From positions 1 through 64,000 of the IMG/VR virus record IMGVR_UViG_3300031885_000003: DNA of 64,000 bases; one strand, given 5' to 3'. How positions within the stretch are numbered: position 1 is the first letter of the stretch; each line of letters begins with the position of its first letter. A program made the translations under genes and the position numbers. Shown here piece after piece: positions 42,349-50,403 of the stretch. The notes beneath the pieces are model-generated. The model was not told the origin of the DNA, searched no databases, and was given only the letters and a program-made list of their open reading frames with translations. Source of the DNA: a virus.

Positions 42349-42732
42349 CGGTGCGCCGCCAGGCAGGTTCGCAGCCCGCCCTCACGCCCCCTCTGATCCC
42401 CATCAGAGACACACGGCGGCGCACCGCTTGAAAGTTGAAGATTTTAGGTGTGCTGTGGCCGAGGAATGCGTGACGGGCGCGAGAAATCGCGTTGGTAAGC
42501 GACGACGGCTTACGGTCGGCTCGACGATGGGGTAAGGAACAGACCCTTAGAGCAGCAAGTAGGTCAGCCGGGCGCGGGTGATTTTACCCGTAGTAACAGT
42601 ACAGGCCGAGATAACGCCAGACAGCCACAGCACACCGATTTTCCAGCGGCGGTAAATACTCGCGAGCGCCGCTGGTTCTCCAGTGCGCGGCGTTTCAATG
42701 GTCTCGCAACCCCCAAGGGCGCCGCGCACTGG
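42349..42732 (+). ncRNA. Hairpin-rich non-coding element, candidate structured RNA
   Basis: About 385 bases with no convincing ORF but at least six strong inverted repeats in order: CGGTGCGCCGCC/GGCGGCGCACCG (42,349-42,360 with 42,415-42,426) enclosing CTCTGAT-CCCC-ATCAGAG (42,391-42,408); CGCGA-GAAA-TCGCG with a GNRA loop (42,478-42,491); GTAAGC/GCTTAC (42,495-42,513); CGGGT/ACCCG (42,575-42,590); CCAGCGGCG/CGCCGCTGG (42,643-42,675); CCAGTGCGCGGCG/CGCCGCGCACTGG (42,680-42,732). It matches no RNA family I recognise. A replication origin with cruciforms is the main alternative. Confidence 0.5.
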
Positions 42733-42802
42733 TCTCCACAACGGGAAGGGGGTGGTTTATGAAGTAAAGACTAACTTCTCCCATTTAACGATGCAAGCAG
42801 CA

Positions 42803-42850
42803 CGGGGGCGGGTCAGACAGACGCCGGCCCGCCCCCGCAAAGAAAGGGGA
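42803..42850 (+). promoter_or_regulatory. Hairpin plus ribosome site before the 42,853 gene
   Basis: CGGGGGCGGG (42,803-42,812) pairs perfectly with CCCGCCCCCG (42,828-42,837), 15-base loop, then AAAGAAAGGGGA. The same hairpin-then-purine design as the leaders at 35.3-37.2 kb. Confidence 0.6.
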
Positions 42851-42852
42851 CT

Positions 42853-42921
42853 ATGGGATCAAAAGCGATTTTCGCCGGCACAATCAACCCGCCACGCAAC
42901 GGTGTGTTCAAGACACTATAG
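42853..42921 (+). CDS. Mini-ORF (22 aa)
   Basis: ATG 42853, four bases after AAGGGG, encodes MGSKAIFAGTINPPRNGVFK and two further residues. Its hairpin leader and ribosome site support translation; it may be a leader peptide. Confidence 0.4.
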   Translation: MGSKAIFAGTINPPRNGVFKTL

Positions 42922-42951
42922 GCCGTGCCCGATAGTTGGGAGGCCGAGTGC

Positions 42952-43062
42952 ATGACGCTCCAATCGTCGTTGCGCGACGCGCTGGCGGCGGAGAAGGACG
43001 CGATCATCGCCAGACTGAGGAACGACCTGGAGAAGGCACGGAGGTTGGAACAACGTTTATGA
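42952..43062 (+). CDS. Small coiled-coil protein (36 aa)
   Basis: ATG 42952 after GGGAGG. The product MTLQSSLRDALAAEKDAIIA is one continuous amphipathic helix with Lys/Glu/Arg. ATGA overlap with the next gene. Function unknown. Confidence 0.5.
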   Translation: MTLQSSLRDALAAEKDAIIARLRNDLEKARRLEQRL

Positions 43063-43262
43063 ATAAAAAAGATCCTGATGAGACGATGAGGCAAATTCGG
43101 TCAGAGCAACGCGAACGCCTCCGGGACCGGTTCGCAATGGCGGCGCTGACAGGGTTGCCTACAACCGAACAGACGCCAGAGCATCTTGCAAAAACAGCCT
43201 ACAGAATAGCCGACGCCATGCTGGCCGAGCGGGAGAAGACACCATGTTCCTCTCCTTCCTAA
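43059..43262 (+). CDS. Hypothetical protein (67 aa)
   Basis: A mostly helical product starting MNKKDPDETMRQIRSEQRER and containing LPTTEQTPEHLAKTAYRIAD, a pattern seen in short phage replication-region proteins. Overlaps both neighbours. Confidence 0.6.
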   Translation: MNKKDPDETMRQIRSEQRERLRDRFAMAALTGLPTTEQTPEHLAKTAYRIADAMLAEREKTPCSSPS

Positions 43263-43420
43263 ACCTATTCCGCCGCCCGCGTTGCGCCGACTGCCAGCGC
43301 AAAATTAAGCGGGGGCAAGTAAGCATCAGGGTCGCAAATCTTGACGATTTTCTCGGGTATAGGTGGGTAAAACTCTGTGCGTCCTGCTACTGGGAAGCGA
43401 CCAAAGGATTCACTGACTGA
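43244..43420 (+). CDS. Zinc-ribbon mini-protein (58 aa)
   Basis: ATG 43244 inside the previous gene. The product has a hydrophobic start (MFLSFLNLFRRPRCADCQRK), CADC and CASC pairs separated by about 30 residues, a zinc-ribbon pattern. It ends on the base that begins the next start codon. Confidence 0.55.
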   Translation: MFLSFLNLFRRPRCADCQRKIKRGQVSIRVANLDDFLGYRWVKLCASCYWEATKGFTD

Positions 43421-43650
43421 TGAAACGCCAACTGTCGCTTGTGAAGATCAAGACGATGGGCGATGCCCTCGCCTACTGCCGGATGCAACGGGGAATCAGT
43501 CAGGAGCGACTATTTGAACGTTCAGGCGTACCGCAATCTACGATCAGCAGATTCGAGCGAGACTTCGACGTGCGGGTGTCAACGGTATTGAAACTTTGCA
43601 AAGCCATGGGTGTGCCGTTGAGCGAACTCGCGGCGATGGCAAGGGTGTAG
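43420..43650 (+). CDS. XRE-family HTH regulator
   Basis: The 76-residue product is one HTH domain (ALAYCRMQRGISQERLFERS, GVPQSTISRFERDFDVRVST) similar to Cro/C.AhdI types. Third HTH protein of this region; two bases separate it from the TOPRIM gene. May tune replication-gene expression. Confidence 0.75.
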   Translation: MKRQLSLVKIKTMGDALAYCRMQRGISQERLFERSGVPQSTISRFERDFDVRVSTVLKLCKAMGVPLSELAAMARV

Positions 43651-43652
43651 TG

Positions 43653-44534
43653 ATGAAAGAAACATTTCAAAATATTAAGTTGAGCAAACTCCGACTCGCC
43701 GCCGCAAACCAAGCCGACGTCATCCTTGAAGAATATGCCCTGGGCGGATGGATCCTGACGCTGCGGCAACTCTACTACCAGTTCGTCGCGCGCGGCCTAC
43801 TGGAGAATACCGAGCGCAATTACAAGTGGCTCGGATCCGTCGTCAATGACGGCAGACTCGCGGGCCTTCTCGACTGGGACCACATAACCGACCGAACTCG
43901 CACCTGTCAAGTCGTCAGCACATGGGACTCTCCACAGGACATTATCCAAGCCTCAATCGACTGCTACCGTATTGACCTCTGGAAAAACCAGCTATATCGG
44001 ATTGAAGTGTGGGTAGAAAAAGACGCTTTGATTGACGTCGTTGGCCGTGCCGCAAACTTGGCTCAACTCCCGTACTTTTCCTGTCGCGGATACTGTAGCC
44101 AGAGCGCCATGTATGGGGCTGCAAAACGCCTTGAGAAATACATAGAAGCCGATCAAATGCCCTACATTCTCTACTTCGGCGACCACGATCCAAGTGGAAT
44201 CGACATGGCGCGAGACATCCAGGTCCGCCTCAATCTGTTCTTGGACAATCCACGGATGCACTTTGACCGTCTCGCGCTGACGATGGAGCAAATCGACCAG
44301 TACTCACCGCCGCCAAACCCGGCAAAACTCACCGACTCCCGGTGTCGCGGATATATGGATGAATATGGCGAGGAGAGTTGGGAGCTTGATGCGCTTGAGC
44401 CTAACGTGATTGTCGAACTCATAACGAACAAGATGGCCGGCCTCAAAGACCATACGGCATGGAAGAAAATGACGGCCGTGCAAAAACGGGATAAAGACAC
44501 GCTCAAAAACCTGTTGGGGAAAATCAGCGACTAA
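43653..44534 (+). CDS. TOPRIM-domain phage protein (TopVI-A/Spo11-like fold)
   Basis: Start ATG 43653. The 293-residue protein has an N-terminal winged-helix-like part (LRQLYYQFVARGLLENTERN) and a TOPRIM site: Glu in IEVWVEKDALIDVV and the D-x-D pair in LYFGDHDPSGIDM. TOPRIM folds of this arrangement occur in topoisomerase VI A, Spo11 and a phage family of unknown activity. It may nick or process DNA during replication. No B subunit (GHKL ATPase) is nearby, so it is unlikely to be a full topoisomerase. Confidence 0.75.
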   Translation: MKETFQNIKLSKLRLAAANQADVILEEYALGGWILTLRQLYYQFVARGLLENTERNYKWLGSVVNDGRLAGLLDWDHITDRTRTCQVVSTWDSPQDIIQASIDCYRIDLWKNQLYRIEVWVEKDALIDVVGRAANLAQLPYFSCRGYCSQSAMYGAAKRLEKYIEADQMPYILYFGDHDPSGIDMARDIQVRLNLFLDNPRMHFDRLALTMEQIDQYSPPPNPAKLTDSRCRGYMDEYGEESWELDALEPNVIVELITNKMAGLKDHTAWKKMTAVQKRDKDTLKNLLGKISD

Positions 44535-44842
44535 TGCTCCGTAGCCTATGGGGTGAGAATTACGAAATGCAAAAAACTGAAGCCCAGGTCGACAAGTGGA
44601 TGGCCCTCTATGAACCGCGCTATCGGGCGCTCTGCAAACAGGCCAATGCCCTCGACGACCTCATGTGTGACCGTGCGGTCATACCGCCAGACATCCTGAA
44701 AGCGGCTGTCGAGGAACTGGCAGACCTTAAATCCACATGGGAGGGGATTGTCGGCCCAGTGAACCCGCCCTATGAAATGCTGATCGCCGAGATGCTGTTG
44801 GCTGACATCCAAGAAGAGTTTAAGGTCAGGGCGGGGATATGA
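44534..44842 (+). CDS. Hypothetical protein (102 aa)
   Basis: Starts on the last base of the TOPRIM stop codon and overlaps the next gene by ATGA. The product is helical (MQKTEAQVDKWMALYEPRYR) with an acidic C terminus. Possibly a partner of the TOPRIM protein or of the replication initiator. No motif. Confidence 0.6.
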   Translation: MLRSLWGENYEMQKTEAQVDKWMALYEPRYRALCKQANALDDLMCDRAVIPPDILKAAVEELADLKSTWEGIVGPVNPPYEMLIAEMLLADIQEEFKVRAGI

Positions 44843-45795
44843 TTAAATATCGTTCTACCCCTGTAAAAATCTGGAACGATCTTGCCTTTTGTTCCCTATC
44901 TGATGATGCCCAACTTGTCTATTTTTTTGTCCGCACGCATCCCAACATGGCCGCGTGCGGAGCCATGCGAGCAACATTATCGGGACTCGCACAAGAAAAA
45001 CACTGGGGTGAAAAGAGATTTACAGCAGCCTTCACGGAGCTTACAAAGGTGGTTGAGTACCGAGTTGATGAAGTACGCGGTTGTGTGGCCGTGATGGATT
45101 TGTTAGAAACGAACAGACCTATAAATGCAAAGTCCATACAGGGTTATATCAACTCCTTTGACACGATACCTGATTGTAAGTTGAAACTAGAACTAATGCG
45201 ACGGCATGCAAAACAATACCCACAGTTAGAAGAAAAGTTAGCTAACTTTTCCCTAACTTTCTCCGAACTTTTAGAGGGCCAACAAGAACAAGAACAAGAA
45301 CAAGAACAAGAACCCCCTATTTCCCCCAACGAAAAACTCCAAAAAGTTCTCACCGAACACCCAGGCGCAGAAGTCGTTCACGTCAAACTTCGCAGCAAGA
45401 TTCTCGAAGCACATCCGAATGCCAAACTGCCAGAGCCGACCCGAGAACCCAAAAAGTATCTCGATGGTTTGATGACGATTGTGAACCTCATTAAGCGGGA
45501 CCGCTTCACGTCAACAGACCTTGAGGCTCTTTGGTGGGTTTTTGAGTCAGACGACGACGAGGCGATCTTCTGGCGACAACAACTATGCGGAGTGCCGGGC
45601 CTCAGAAGGGTGTGCAAGAACGGCATGACCAAATTCGCGTCGATTCACGAGCGATGGGGTGACGCAGTGGCGGGAAAAGGGATAGACCCTAGCGGCAAAC
45701 ACCAATTTACGTCCCGAGAACTTGCTGGATTCGAGGCCGAGGAACGGTTACAGGCGGAACGGAAACAGCGGGAGGGTACAAAATGCCAGTCATAG
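44839..45795 (+). CDS. Replication initiation/helicase-loader-like protein
   Basis: The 318-residue product starts MIKYRSTPVKIWNDLAFCSL, then LSDDAQLVYFFVRTHPNMAA: the winged-helix N-terminal domain of phage replication initiators (DnaD/DnaT/O-like). A QEQEQEQEQE run at about 150-160 comes from a six-base microsatellite. The C-terminal part (LEALWWVFESDDDEAIFWRQ) is helical. It overlaps the DnaB gene by 13 bases and probably loads that helicase at the origin. Confidence 0.7.
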   Translation: MIKYRSTPVKIWNDLAFCSLSDDAQLVYFFVRTHPNMAACGAMRATLSGLAQEKHWGEKRFTAAFTELTKVVEYRVDEVRGCVAVMDLLETNRPINAKSIQGYINSFDTIPDCKLKLELMRRHAKQYPQLEEKLANFSLTFSELLEGQQEQEQEQEQEPPISPNEKLQKVLTEHPGAEVVHVKLRSKILEAHPNAKLPEPTREPKKYLDGLMTIVNLIKRDRFTSTDLEALWWVFESDDDEAIFWRQQLCGVPGLRRVCKNGMTKFASIHERWGDAVAGKGIDPSGKHQFTSRELAGFEAEERLQAERKQREGTKCQS

Positions 45796-47219
45796 CAGAC
45801 GGCATACCCCCCCACAATCTCGAAGCTGAACAGGCCGTCATTGGGGCGATCCTACTGGACAACGACGCGGTATCGGACGTGGTAAACATCATCGGTCGGT
45901 CGAATGAAATGTTCTATTCCGCCACACACCAAGCCATTTATTCGGCCATGCTTGCCATCATCGACAAAGGGCGGCCGGTAGACGGCATCACCCTTGCCGA
46001 ACAACTGCGGGAAGACGGCAAGTACGAGCTGGGCGGCGGCGTCACGTACATCGGTGAGATTGTCGATGCCGTACCCACTGCGGCCAATGTGGCCTACTAT
46101 GCGGAAATCGTCCGCCACTGCCATATCCGGCGAGAAGTCCATCGAGTCTGCACTCGCCTTGCAGCCGAATCCCTTGAGGCTGATTCCTCATGCGACTCAG
46201 ATTGGCTCGACAAAGCCCACAGCGGGCTCCTGGCGCTTTTTGAACATCGGGATCGGCATTATCCCCTACCCGCGATTGAAATCGTCTCAGGCGCCCTTGC
46301 AGAGATTCAGGCGGTGGTTGACGGGAAACCGCGAAACGAAGGATGGACTACAGGGTATACCAGTTTGGATGCAGTACACGGCGGGTTTGTGCCGAATCTC
46401 TACATCTATGCCAGCCGACCGTCGGTAGGCAAGACGACCTTGGCCGCAAACATCGCCTGCCACGTTGCGGCAGGGGGCCACCCGACCCTTTTCTTCGCCC
46501 TCGAGATGTCGGACGCCCAAATGATGCGGAAGATCCTGATGTTCCGGGCCGGGGTGAATTGGGGGCAAGTTCGCGCGGGATTTAACGCACGAAGCCAACT
46601 GGACAAAGTGCGGTTTATCGCCCCGGGCATCGGCCGCTGGCCTCTGTGGATTGATGACACACCAAACCTGACGCCGAACGCCCTCCGGGCGAAAGTGCGA
46701 AAACATATCCATCAGCACGGCCCAACACTCGTCATCATCGACTATCTGCAACTCATGGATATCCCGCAGGCACGAGGCCAGAACCGATATGAAGCTCTAG
46801 GCGGTGTTTCGCGCACACTGAAAAACCTGAGCGGCGAACTCGAATGCCCCTTCATCGGCATATCACAACTCGGCAGGGACGCGGATGGCGTTGATCCCAA
46901 AATATCTCACCTGCGGGAATCGGGCAATTTCGAGCAGGACGCGGATGTGATCATCCTTCTGTCCCGCTACCTCAAACCCGAGATAACTGAACTCCACAAA
47001 GCAGGTAGATATCTTAACGTCGATTTCGACCGGATCGTGAAGGTTCACATTGCGAAAAACCGTGAAGGTGAGACGGGAGTAGTGCAGATGATTTTCGATA
47101 AGTCGGTACAACAGTTCCGAGAACCCGGACAGCCTGAAATAGAATGCGACGCAGAAACGGGCGCCTCGATTGCGCCCGATCCACAAGCGAATCCAGAAAC
47201 AGATGAGATACCATTCTGA
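45783..47219 (+). CDS. dnaB: Replicative DNA helicase, DnaB family
   Basis: A 478-residue helicase of normal length. The N-terminal domain has PHNLEAEQAVIGAILLDNDA (about 10-29). The RecA-like core has Walker A SRPSVGKTTLAANIACHVAA (about 211-218 for the loop), Walker B TLVIIDYLQLM (about 314), the ISQLGRD motif and LRESGNFEQDADVIILLSR near the end. It unwinds DNA at the fork as a hexamer. Walker A is RPSVGKT instead of the usual RPGMGKT. Confidence 0.93.
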   Translation: MPVIADGIPPHNLEAEQAVIGAILLDNDAVSDVVNIIGRSNEMFYSATHQAIYSAMLAIIDKGRPVDGITLAEQLREDGKYELGGGVTYIGEIVDAVPTAANVAYYAEIVRHCHIRREVHRVCTRLAAESLEADSSCDSDWLDKAHSGLLALFEHRDRHYPLPAIEIVSGALAEIQAVVDGKPRNEGWTTGYTSLDAVHGGFVPNLYIYASRPSVGKTTLAANIACHVAAGGHPTLFFALEMSDAQMMRKILMFRAGVNWGQVRAGFNARSQLDKVRFIAPGIGRWPLWIDDTPNLTPNALRAKVRKHIHQHGPTLVIIDYLQLMDIPQARGQNRYEALGGVSRTLKNLSGELECPFIGISQLGRDADGVDPKISHLRESGNFEQDADVIILLSRYLKPEITELHKAGRYLNVDFDRIVKVHIAKNREGETGVVQMIFDKSVQQFREPGQPEIECDAETGASIAPDPQANPETDEIPF

Positions 47220-47246
47220 ACCGGCGCAAGAGGAGGAGTTGTTCTG

Positions 47247-47702
47247 ATGACGAGAGGCTATTCGGCGATCGGCCTGTACCAGCCCAAGACGCCCGCAAAC
47301 ATCGGCGGCGTTCTGCGGGCAGCGGACTGTTACGGCGCGGCGCTGGTGGCCGTGCAGGGGCAGCGGTATAAGCGGATCGGAACGGACACGCTGGCGAGTT
47401 ACCGCCACATCCCCTTGTTGAACGTGCCGGACCTGCACGAGTGTGTGCCCTATGACTGCATCCCCATTGCGATTGAGAGAGCCGATGGTGCAAAACCGAT
47501 TCAAGATTTCACCCATCCCGAGCGGGCATTCTACGTGTTCGGCCCGGAAGACGGGAGCGTGCCGAAGGCTGTACAGGAATGGTGCAAGTGCGTGGTCTAT
47601 ATCCCAACGTGGCATTGTATGAACCTAGCGGCAACGGTGAACGTGGTGCTGTTTGACCGCGCCATGAAGCGCGGGGAATGGTCAAAAGGGGGTGACGCCT
47701 GA
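47247..47702 (+). CDS. TrmH/SpoU-family RNA methyltransferase
   Basis: The 151-residue product has the SPOUT knot: KTPANIGGVLRAADCYGAAL (motif 1), FGPEDGSVPKAVQE (motif 2), and HCMNLAATVNVVLFDRAM (motif 3), with Asn and Arg where catalysis and SAM binding need them. It methylates ribose of rRNA or tRNA. Phage copies are rare and their RNA target is unknown; it sits within the replication cluster, one base from the SSB-like gene. Confidence 0.85.
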   Translation: MTRGYSAIGLYQPKTPANIGGVLRAADCYGAALVAVQGQRYKRIGTDTLASYRHIPLLNVPDLHECVPYDCIPIAIERADGAKPIQDFTHPERAFYVFGPEDGSVPKAVQEWCKCVVYIPTWHCMNLAATVNVVLFDRAMKRGEWSKGGDA

Positions 47703-48088
47703 TGTCCGCGATCCCCGAACTCAACGCGGTGCAGATCGCGGGTACGCTCGCCAGGGCGCCCAAAGCGAAGAAATCGAAGCAGGGGTTTGACGTTGCCGAA
47801 CTAACGTTGGTCAACAAACGCACCAGGACGCGCGGCGACACCGAGACGGTCACGCTCACCTACGTCATCGTGGAGTTCTGGGACAGGCCAGCGACGAAGT
47901 TGATCAAGCTGGACCTGAAGGCGGGGACGGGGATCATGATCGAGGGACTGTTGTGGTTGAGGGTTTGGACCAACAAAGTAACTGGAAAAGGCGAAAATCG
48001 CCTGATCGTCATGGGAAACACGTTTAGAGTGCTCGACACGCCAGACGCGGTGTACGAGCCAGAGGAGCCTGACCAATGCCAACCGTAA
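47702..48088 (+). CDS. ssb: Single-stranded DNA-binding protein (OB-fold)
   Basis: The 128-residue product follows the SSB pattern: LNAVQIAGTLARAPKAKKSK, then VAELTLVNKRTRTRG, FWDRPATKLIKLDLKAGTGI and an acidic tail (YEPEEPDQCQP). The strands match an OB fold that coats ssDNA; the acidic end would recruit replication proteins. Lies directly before the RusA resolvase gene and overlaps it by 13 bases. Confidence 0.75.
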   Translation: MSAIPELNAVQIAGTLARAPKAKKSKQGFDVAELTLVNKRTRTRGDTETVTLTYVIVEFWDRPATKLIKLDLKAGTGIMIEGLLWLRVWTNKVTGKGENRLIVMGNTFRVLDTPDAVYEPEEPDQCQP

Positions 48089-48573
48089 TCGTATCGCTAC
48101 CCCCAGGCGCACCGATAACCTTCTTCGTGCCGGGAAGGCCAGCAACAGCCGGGAGCAAACATGGATTCGCCCTCAAGAAGGGCGGCCAGTACACCGGCAA
48201 AGTCGTTATGGTAAACGACAACAAGCGGTACACGGACTGGCGGGCACTTGTGAAACACATCGCTTCACAGGCATATCAAGGTCCGCTACTCGATGGGCCG
48301 CTGTTTCTCAAGGCCCAATTTACGTTGCAGCGCCCAAAGTCTCATTACTACCAGACCAAAGCGCGGCTCGGTCAACTCAAAGACGACGCGCCACATTGGG
48401 TCACATCGAAGCCGGACTGCTCGAAGATCATCAGGGCGCTGGAAGACTCTCTGACTGGCGTGATCTGGACAGATGACTCCCGCGTAGTCCGTCTGGTAAC
48501 GGAGAAGGTCTACGGAGAGAAGCCGAGAACGGACGTGCAGATTTACGAACTGCGCAGGCGGGGACTGGCATGA
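48076..48573 (+). CDS. rusA: RusA-family Holliday junction resolvase
   Basis: The 165-residue product has the RusA signature KPDCSKIIRALEDSLTGVIW followed by TDDSRVVRLVTEKVYG, with the catalytic Asp residues in KPD, ED and DD. N-terminal FFVPGRPATAGSK matches the family start. It resolves branched replication and recombination intermediates before packaging. Confidence 0.88.
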   Translation: MPTVIVSLPPGAPITFFVPGRPATAGSKHGFALKKGGQYTGKVVMVNDNKRYTDWRALVKHIASQAYQGPLLDGPLFLKAQFTLQRPKSHYYQTKARLGQLKDDAPHWVTSKPDCSKIIRALEDSLTGVIWTDDSRVVRLVTEKVYGEKPRTDVQIYELRRRGLA

Positions 48574-48836
48574 GCGACAGCGGTGCGCGCGCGAGGGCAT
48601 GGGCAACGAGGCGGCGGCTATACGGCGCGGCTGGCCATCGTGGATCGTATTCGGGTCATGGCGCACTCCGTTGTCGTGATTGTGAACGCATGATCGGTGT
48701 AATTGTGCGGCTGTACGCGGAAGGCGTATTGAGCGAAGGACAGGCGGCGAAAGCAACCGGGCGTGATCGCGTCTGGCTGCGAATAGCGAGGGACGAAATA
48801 ATAAATGACCACGGCGTGTGCCGCGAGGAGGGATAA
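48570..48836 (+). CDS. Helix-turn-helix-like small protein, copy 1
   Basis: An 88-residue product overlapping rusA by ATGA. It shares ARAWATRRRLYGAAGHRGSY, CERM and the GQAAKATGR..VWLRIA helix-turn-helix-like end with the product of 54,072-54,344. The C-terminal unit (LSEGQAAKATGRDRVWLRIA) resembles a short DNA-binding HTH. CRDC may bind zinc. Probably a regulator or adaptor; duplicate copies in one molecule suggest exchange. Confidence 0.65.
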   Translation: MSDSGARARAWATRRRLYGAAGHRGSYSGHGALRCRDCERMIGVIVRLYAEGVLSEGQAAKATGRDRVWLRIARDEIINDHGVCREEG

Positions 48837-49216
48837 TGGGAAAGAAAGTCGAGATTGACTCGGAAGTGTTGGCCGAGATTCTGCGCACACATTCGCCAGC
48901 CTGTTGTCTAGTGGCCGCTGGTATTATCGCCGCTGCCGGCTGCGACGAGAAGGGTAGGCCGGTGCCCCTGACAGTAGGCGAAATTCAAGTAGTGATTGAC
49001 CATACAAAATCGACAACTTGGCCGATACGCAAGGTGTGTGACGGGGAATCGCTGGGTGATCGTGAATGGGTGCTGGCCACCCCCGCCGAACTCGCCCGTC
49101 TGCGCAAAGAACTTGGCGTGTCGAAGCCGGAAAAGACCTGTATGACCTGCGGCGATGCTGATGATTGTCACGTCAGCAAAACTGTAACGTGTAGGCGTTG
49201 TGGCTATCTACACTGA
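48836..49216 (+). CDS. Zinc-ribbon hypothetical protein
   Basis: ATG 48836 after GAGGAGG. The 126-residue product ends in CMTCGDADDCHVSKTVTCRR plus C, a zinc ribbon; the front half has VLAEILRTHSPACCLVAAGI. A stretch of about 80 bases without a gene follows. Function unknown. Confidence 0.65.
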   Translation: MGKKVEIDSEVLAEILRTHSPACCLVAAGIIAAAGCDEKGRPVPLTVGEIQVVIDHTKSTTWPIRKVCDGESLGDREWVLATPAELARLRKELGVSKPEKTCMTCGDADDCHVSKTVTCRRCGYLH

Positions 49217-49295
49217 CTGATCCAAGCGTGATATTTCTATGCGCCGTTATTGTTGTGCTAGTGATATGCTGGGTTGTTACATTCAGGAGGTTGCC

Positions 49296-49625
49296 ATGAG
49301 CATGACTGACGCCGAACTCCAAGAACGCGTTGAAGCGCTGGCCGAGAAGATACGCCATGACATAGTTGTTGTTGCTGCAAATACAATGGCAAGCACACTA
49401 CTATGCGAACACGATCTTGTTCTCTATCACGCCGCCATGTTCGCCGCCCGCGCGCAGGGGGCGAAGGCAGAGCGGGAACGGTGTGCAGAAGATATAGTCA
49501 TCGCCCGTTGTAGCATTTGCCCCCACCAAGACGATCCCGAGCGCGAGACATGTGACAGATGCGAAACATATGCAGCCTTAAAAGCCATCCGCAACCCGGC
49601 CGCCGAAACAGGGAAGGAGCACTAA
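49296..49625 (+). CDS. Hypothetical protein with cysteine motif
   Basis: I choose ATG 49296 (MSMTDAELQERVEALAEKIR) because AGGAGG is five bases upstream. The 109-residue product has an N-terminal coiled coil and CSICPHQDDPERETCDRC, a probable zinc site, at about 70-87. Function unknown. Confidence 0.65.
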   Translation: MSMTDAELQERVEALAEKIRHDIVVVAANTMASTLLCEHDLVLYHAAMFAARAQGAKAERERCAEDIVIARCSICPHQDDPERETCDRCETYAALKAIRNPAAETGKEH

Positions 49626-50146
49626 TGGGCTTTACGCTTCATCTTGGAAAACACTACGCTGCATGTGGCTATCATATTGCTGATTGGCATCCGTTTGTTA
49701 CCACAGATCCACAAGAAGTCACCTGTGATGAGTGTCGTGAATTGATGTCAGACGCAACCCTTATACTTCGAGGAGTAGCGGCACTATTAGCACAAGAGGT
49801 AGCGCCCGAAATGGGGAAGGAGCAAGCCGATGCCAACCCCCGGAATAAACCGATGACCCCTGAGCGCCTGAAGGAAATCAAGGCAGCCGTAGGCGAAACA
49901 AAAACCTATCACCGGCCAGATTGTGAGTGTACGTTTTGCACGCATGTTTTGCCGCTGTGCGATGAAGTCGAGCGGCTACAGGCGCGAGTGGTAGAGTTGG
50001 AAGCAGAATTGCACCCAACGTTCAGGGTCCTCAAGGACATTGGCCTGAGCGTTGTAGACCCTCATATTATGTCATTCCCACTCTTACAGGCACCAAATGA
50101 AGAAGAGATTTTCGATGACACAGATGACTCTGCTTTTGAAGGTTAA
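49625..50146 (+). CDS. Hypothetical protein with HxxC-type zinc sites and coiled coil
   Basis: ATG 49625 after AAGGAG. The 173-residue product has two Cys-rich parts: a start YAACGYHI ... VTCDECREL and a second cluster CECTFCTHVLPLC at about 100-112, followed by a short coiled coil (DEVERLQARVVELEAELH). May join two former small genes (an internal ATG follows GGGAAGGAG at about 49,812). Function unknown. Confidence 0.6.
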   Translation: MGFTLHLGKHYAACGYHIADWHPFVTTDPQEVTCDECRELMSDATLILRGVAALLAQEVAPEMGKEQADANPRNKPMTPERLKEIKAAVGETKTYHRPDCECTFCTHVLPLCDEVERLQARVVELEAELHPTFRVLKDIGLSVVDPHIMSFPLLQAPNEEEIFDDTDDSAFEG

Positions 50147-50157
50147 GGAGACCCCCG

Positions 50158-50403
50158 ATGCCAACGTATGACGTGACGCCGATGACGCCGGCGGAAGTAG
50201 AGGATGTACGTCGCTGCGTCGGTGAAGCAACTCATGGTGGTGCCCGATTATTAAAACGTTTTCTCGCCAGTCTCGACGCCGCGAACACGGTGCTGCGGGA
50301 GTTGGGGCAGCAAGCGCAGTCTTCGCTAGACATCTACGACAAGGAAATTATGGTTACGGTGTTAAAGGCCGTCATCGCGGCGGCGGAAAAGGTGAAGGCG
50401 TGA
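50158..50403 (+). CDS. Small helical hypothetical protein
   Basis: An 81-residue product (MPTYDVTPMTPAEVEDVRRC) after AAGGAGA, almost all helix. The next start codon shares its stop. Function unknown. Confidence 0.6.
   Translation: MPTYDVTPMTPAEVEDVRRCVGEATHGGARLLKRFLASLDAANTVLRELGQQAQSSLDIYDKEIMVTVLKAVIAAAEKVKA

Noticed and set aside
42547-42741. A 64-codon minus-strand frame inside the hairpin-rich element
   Set aside because: It has no ribosome site, runs through two perfect inverted repeats, and its composition reflects the stems.
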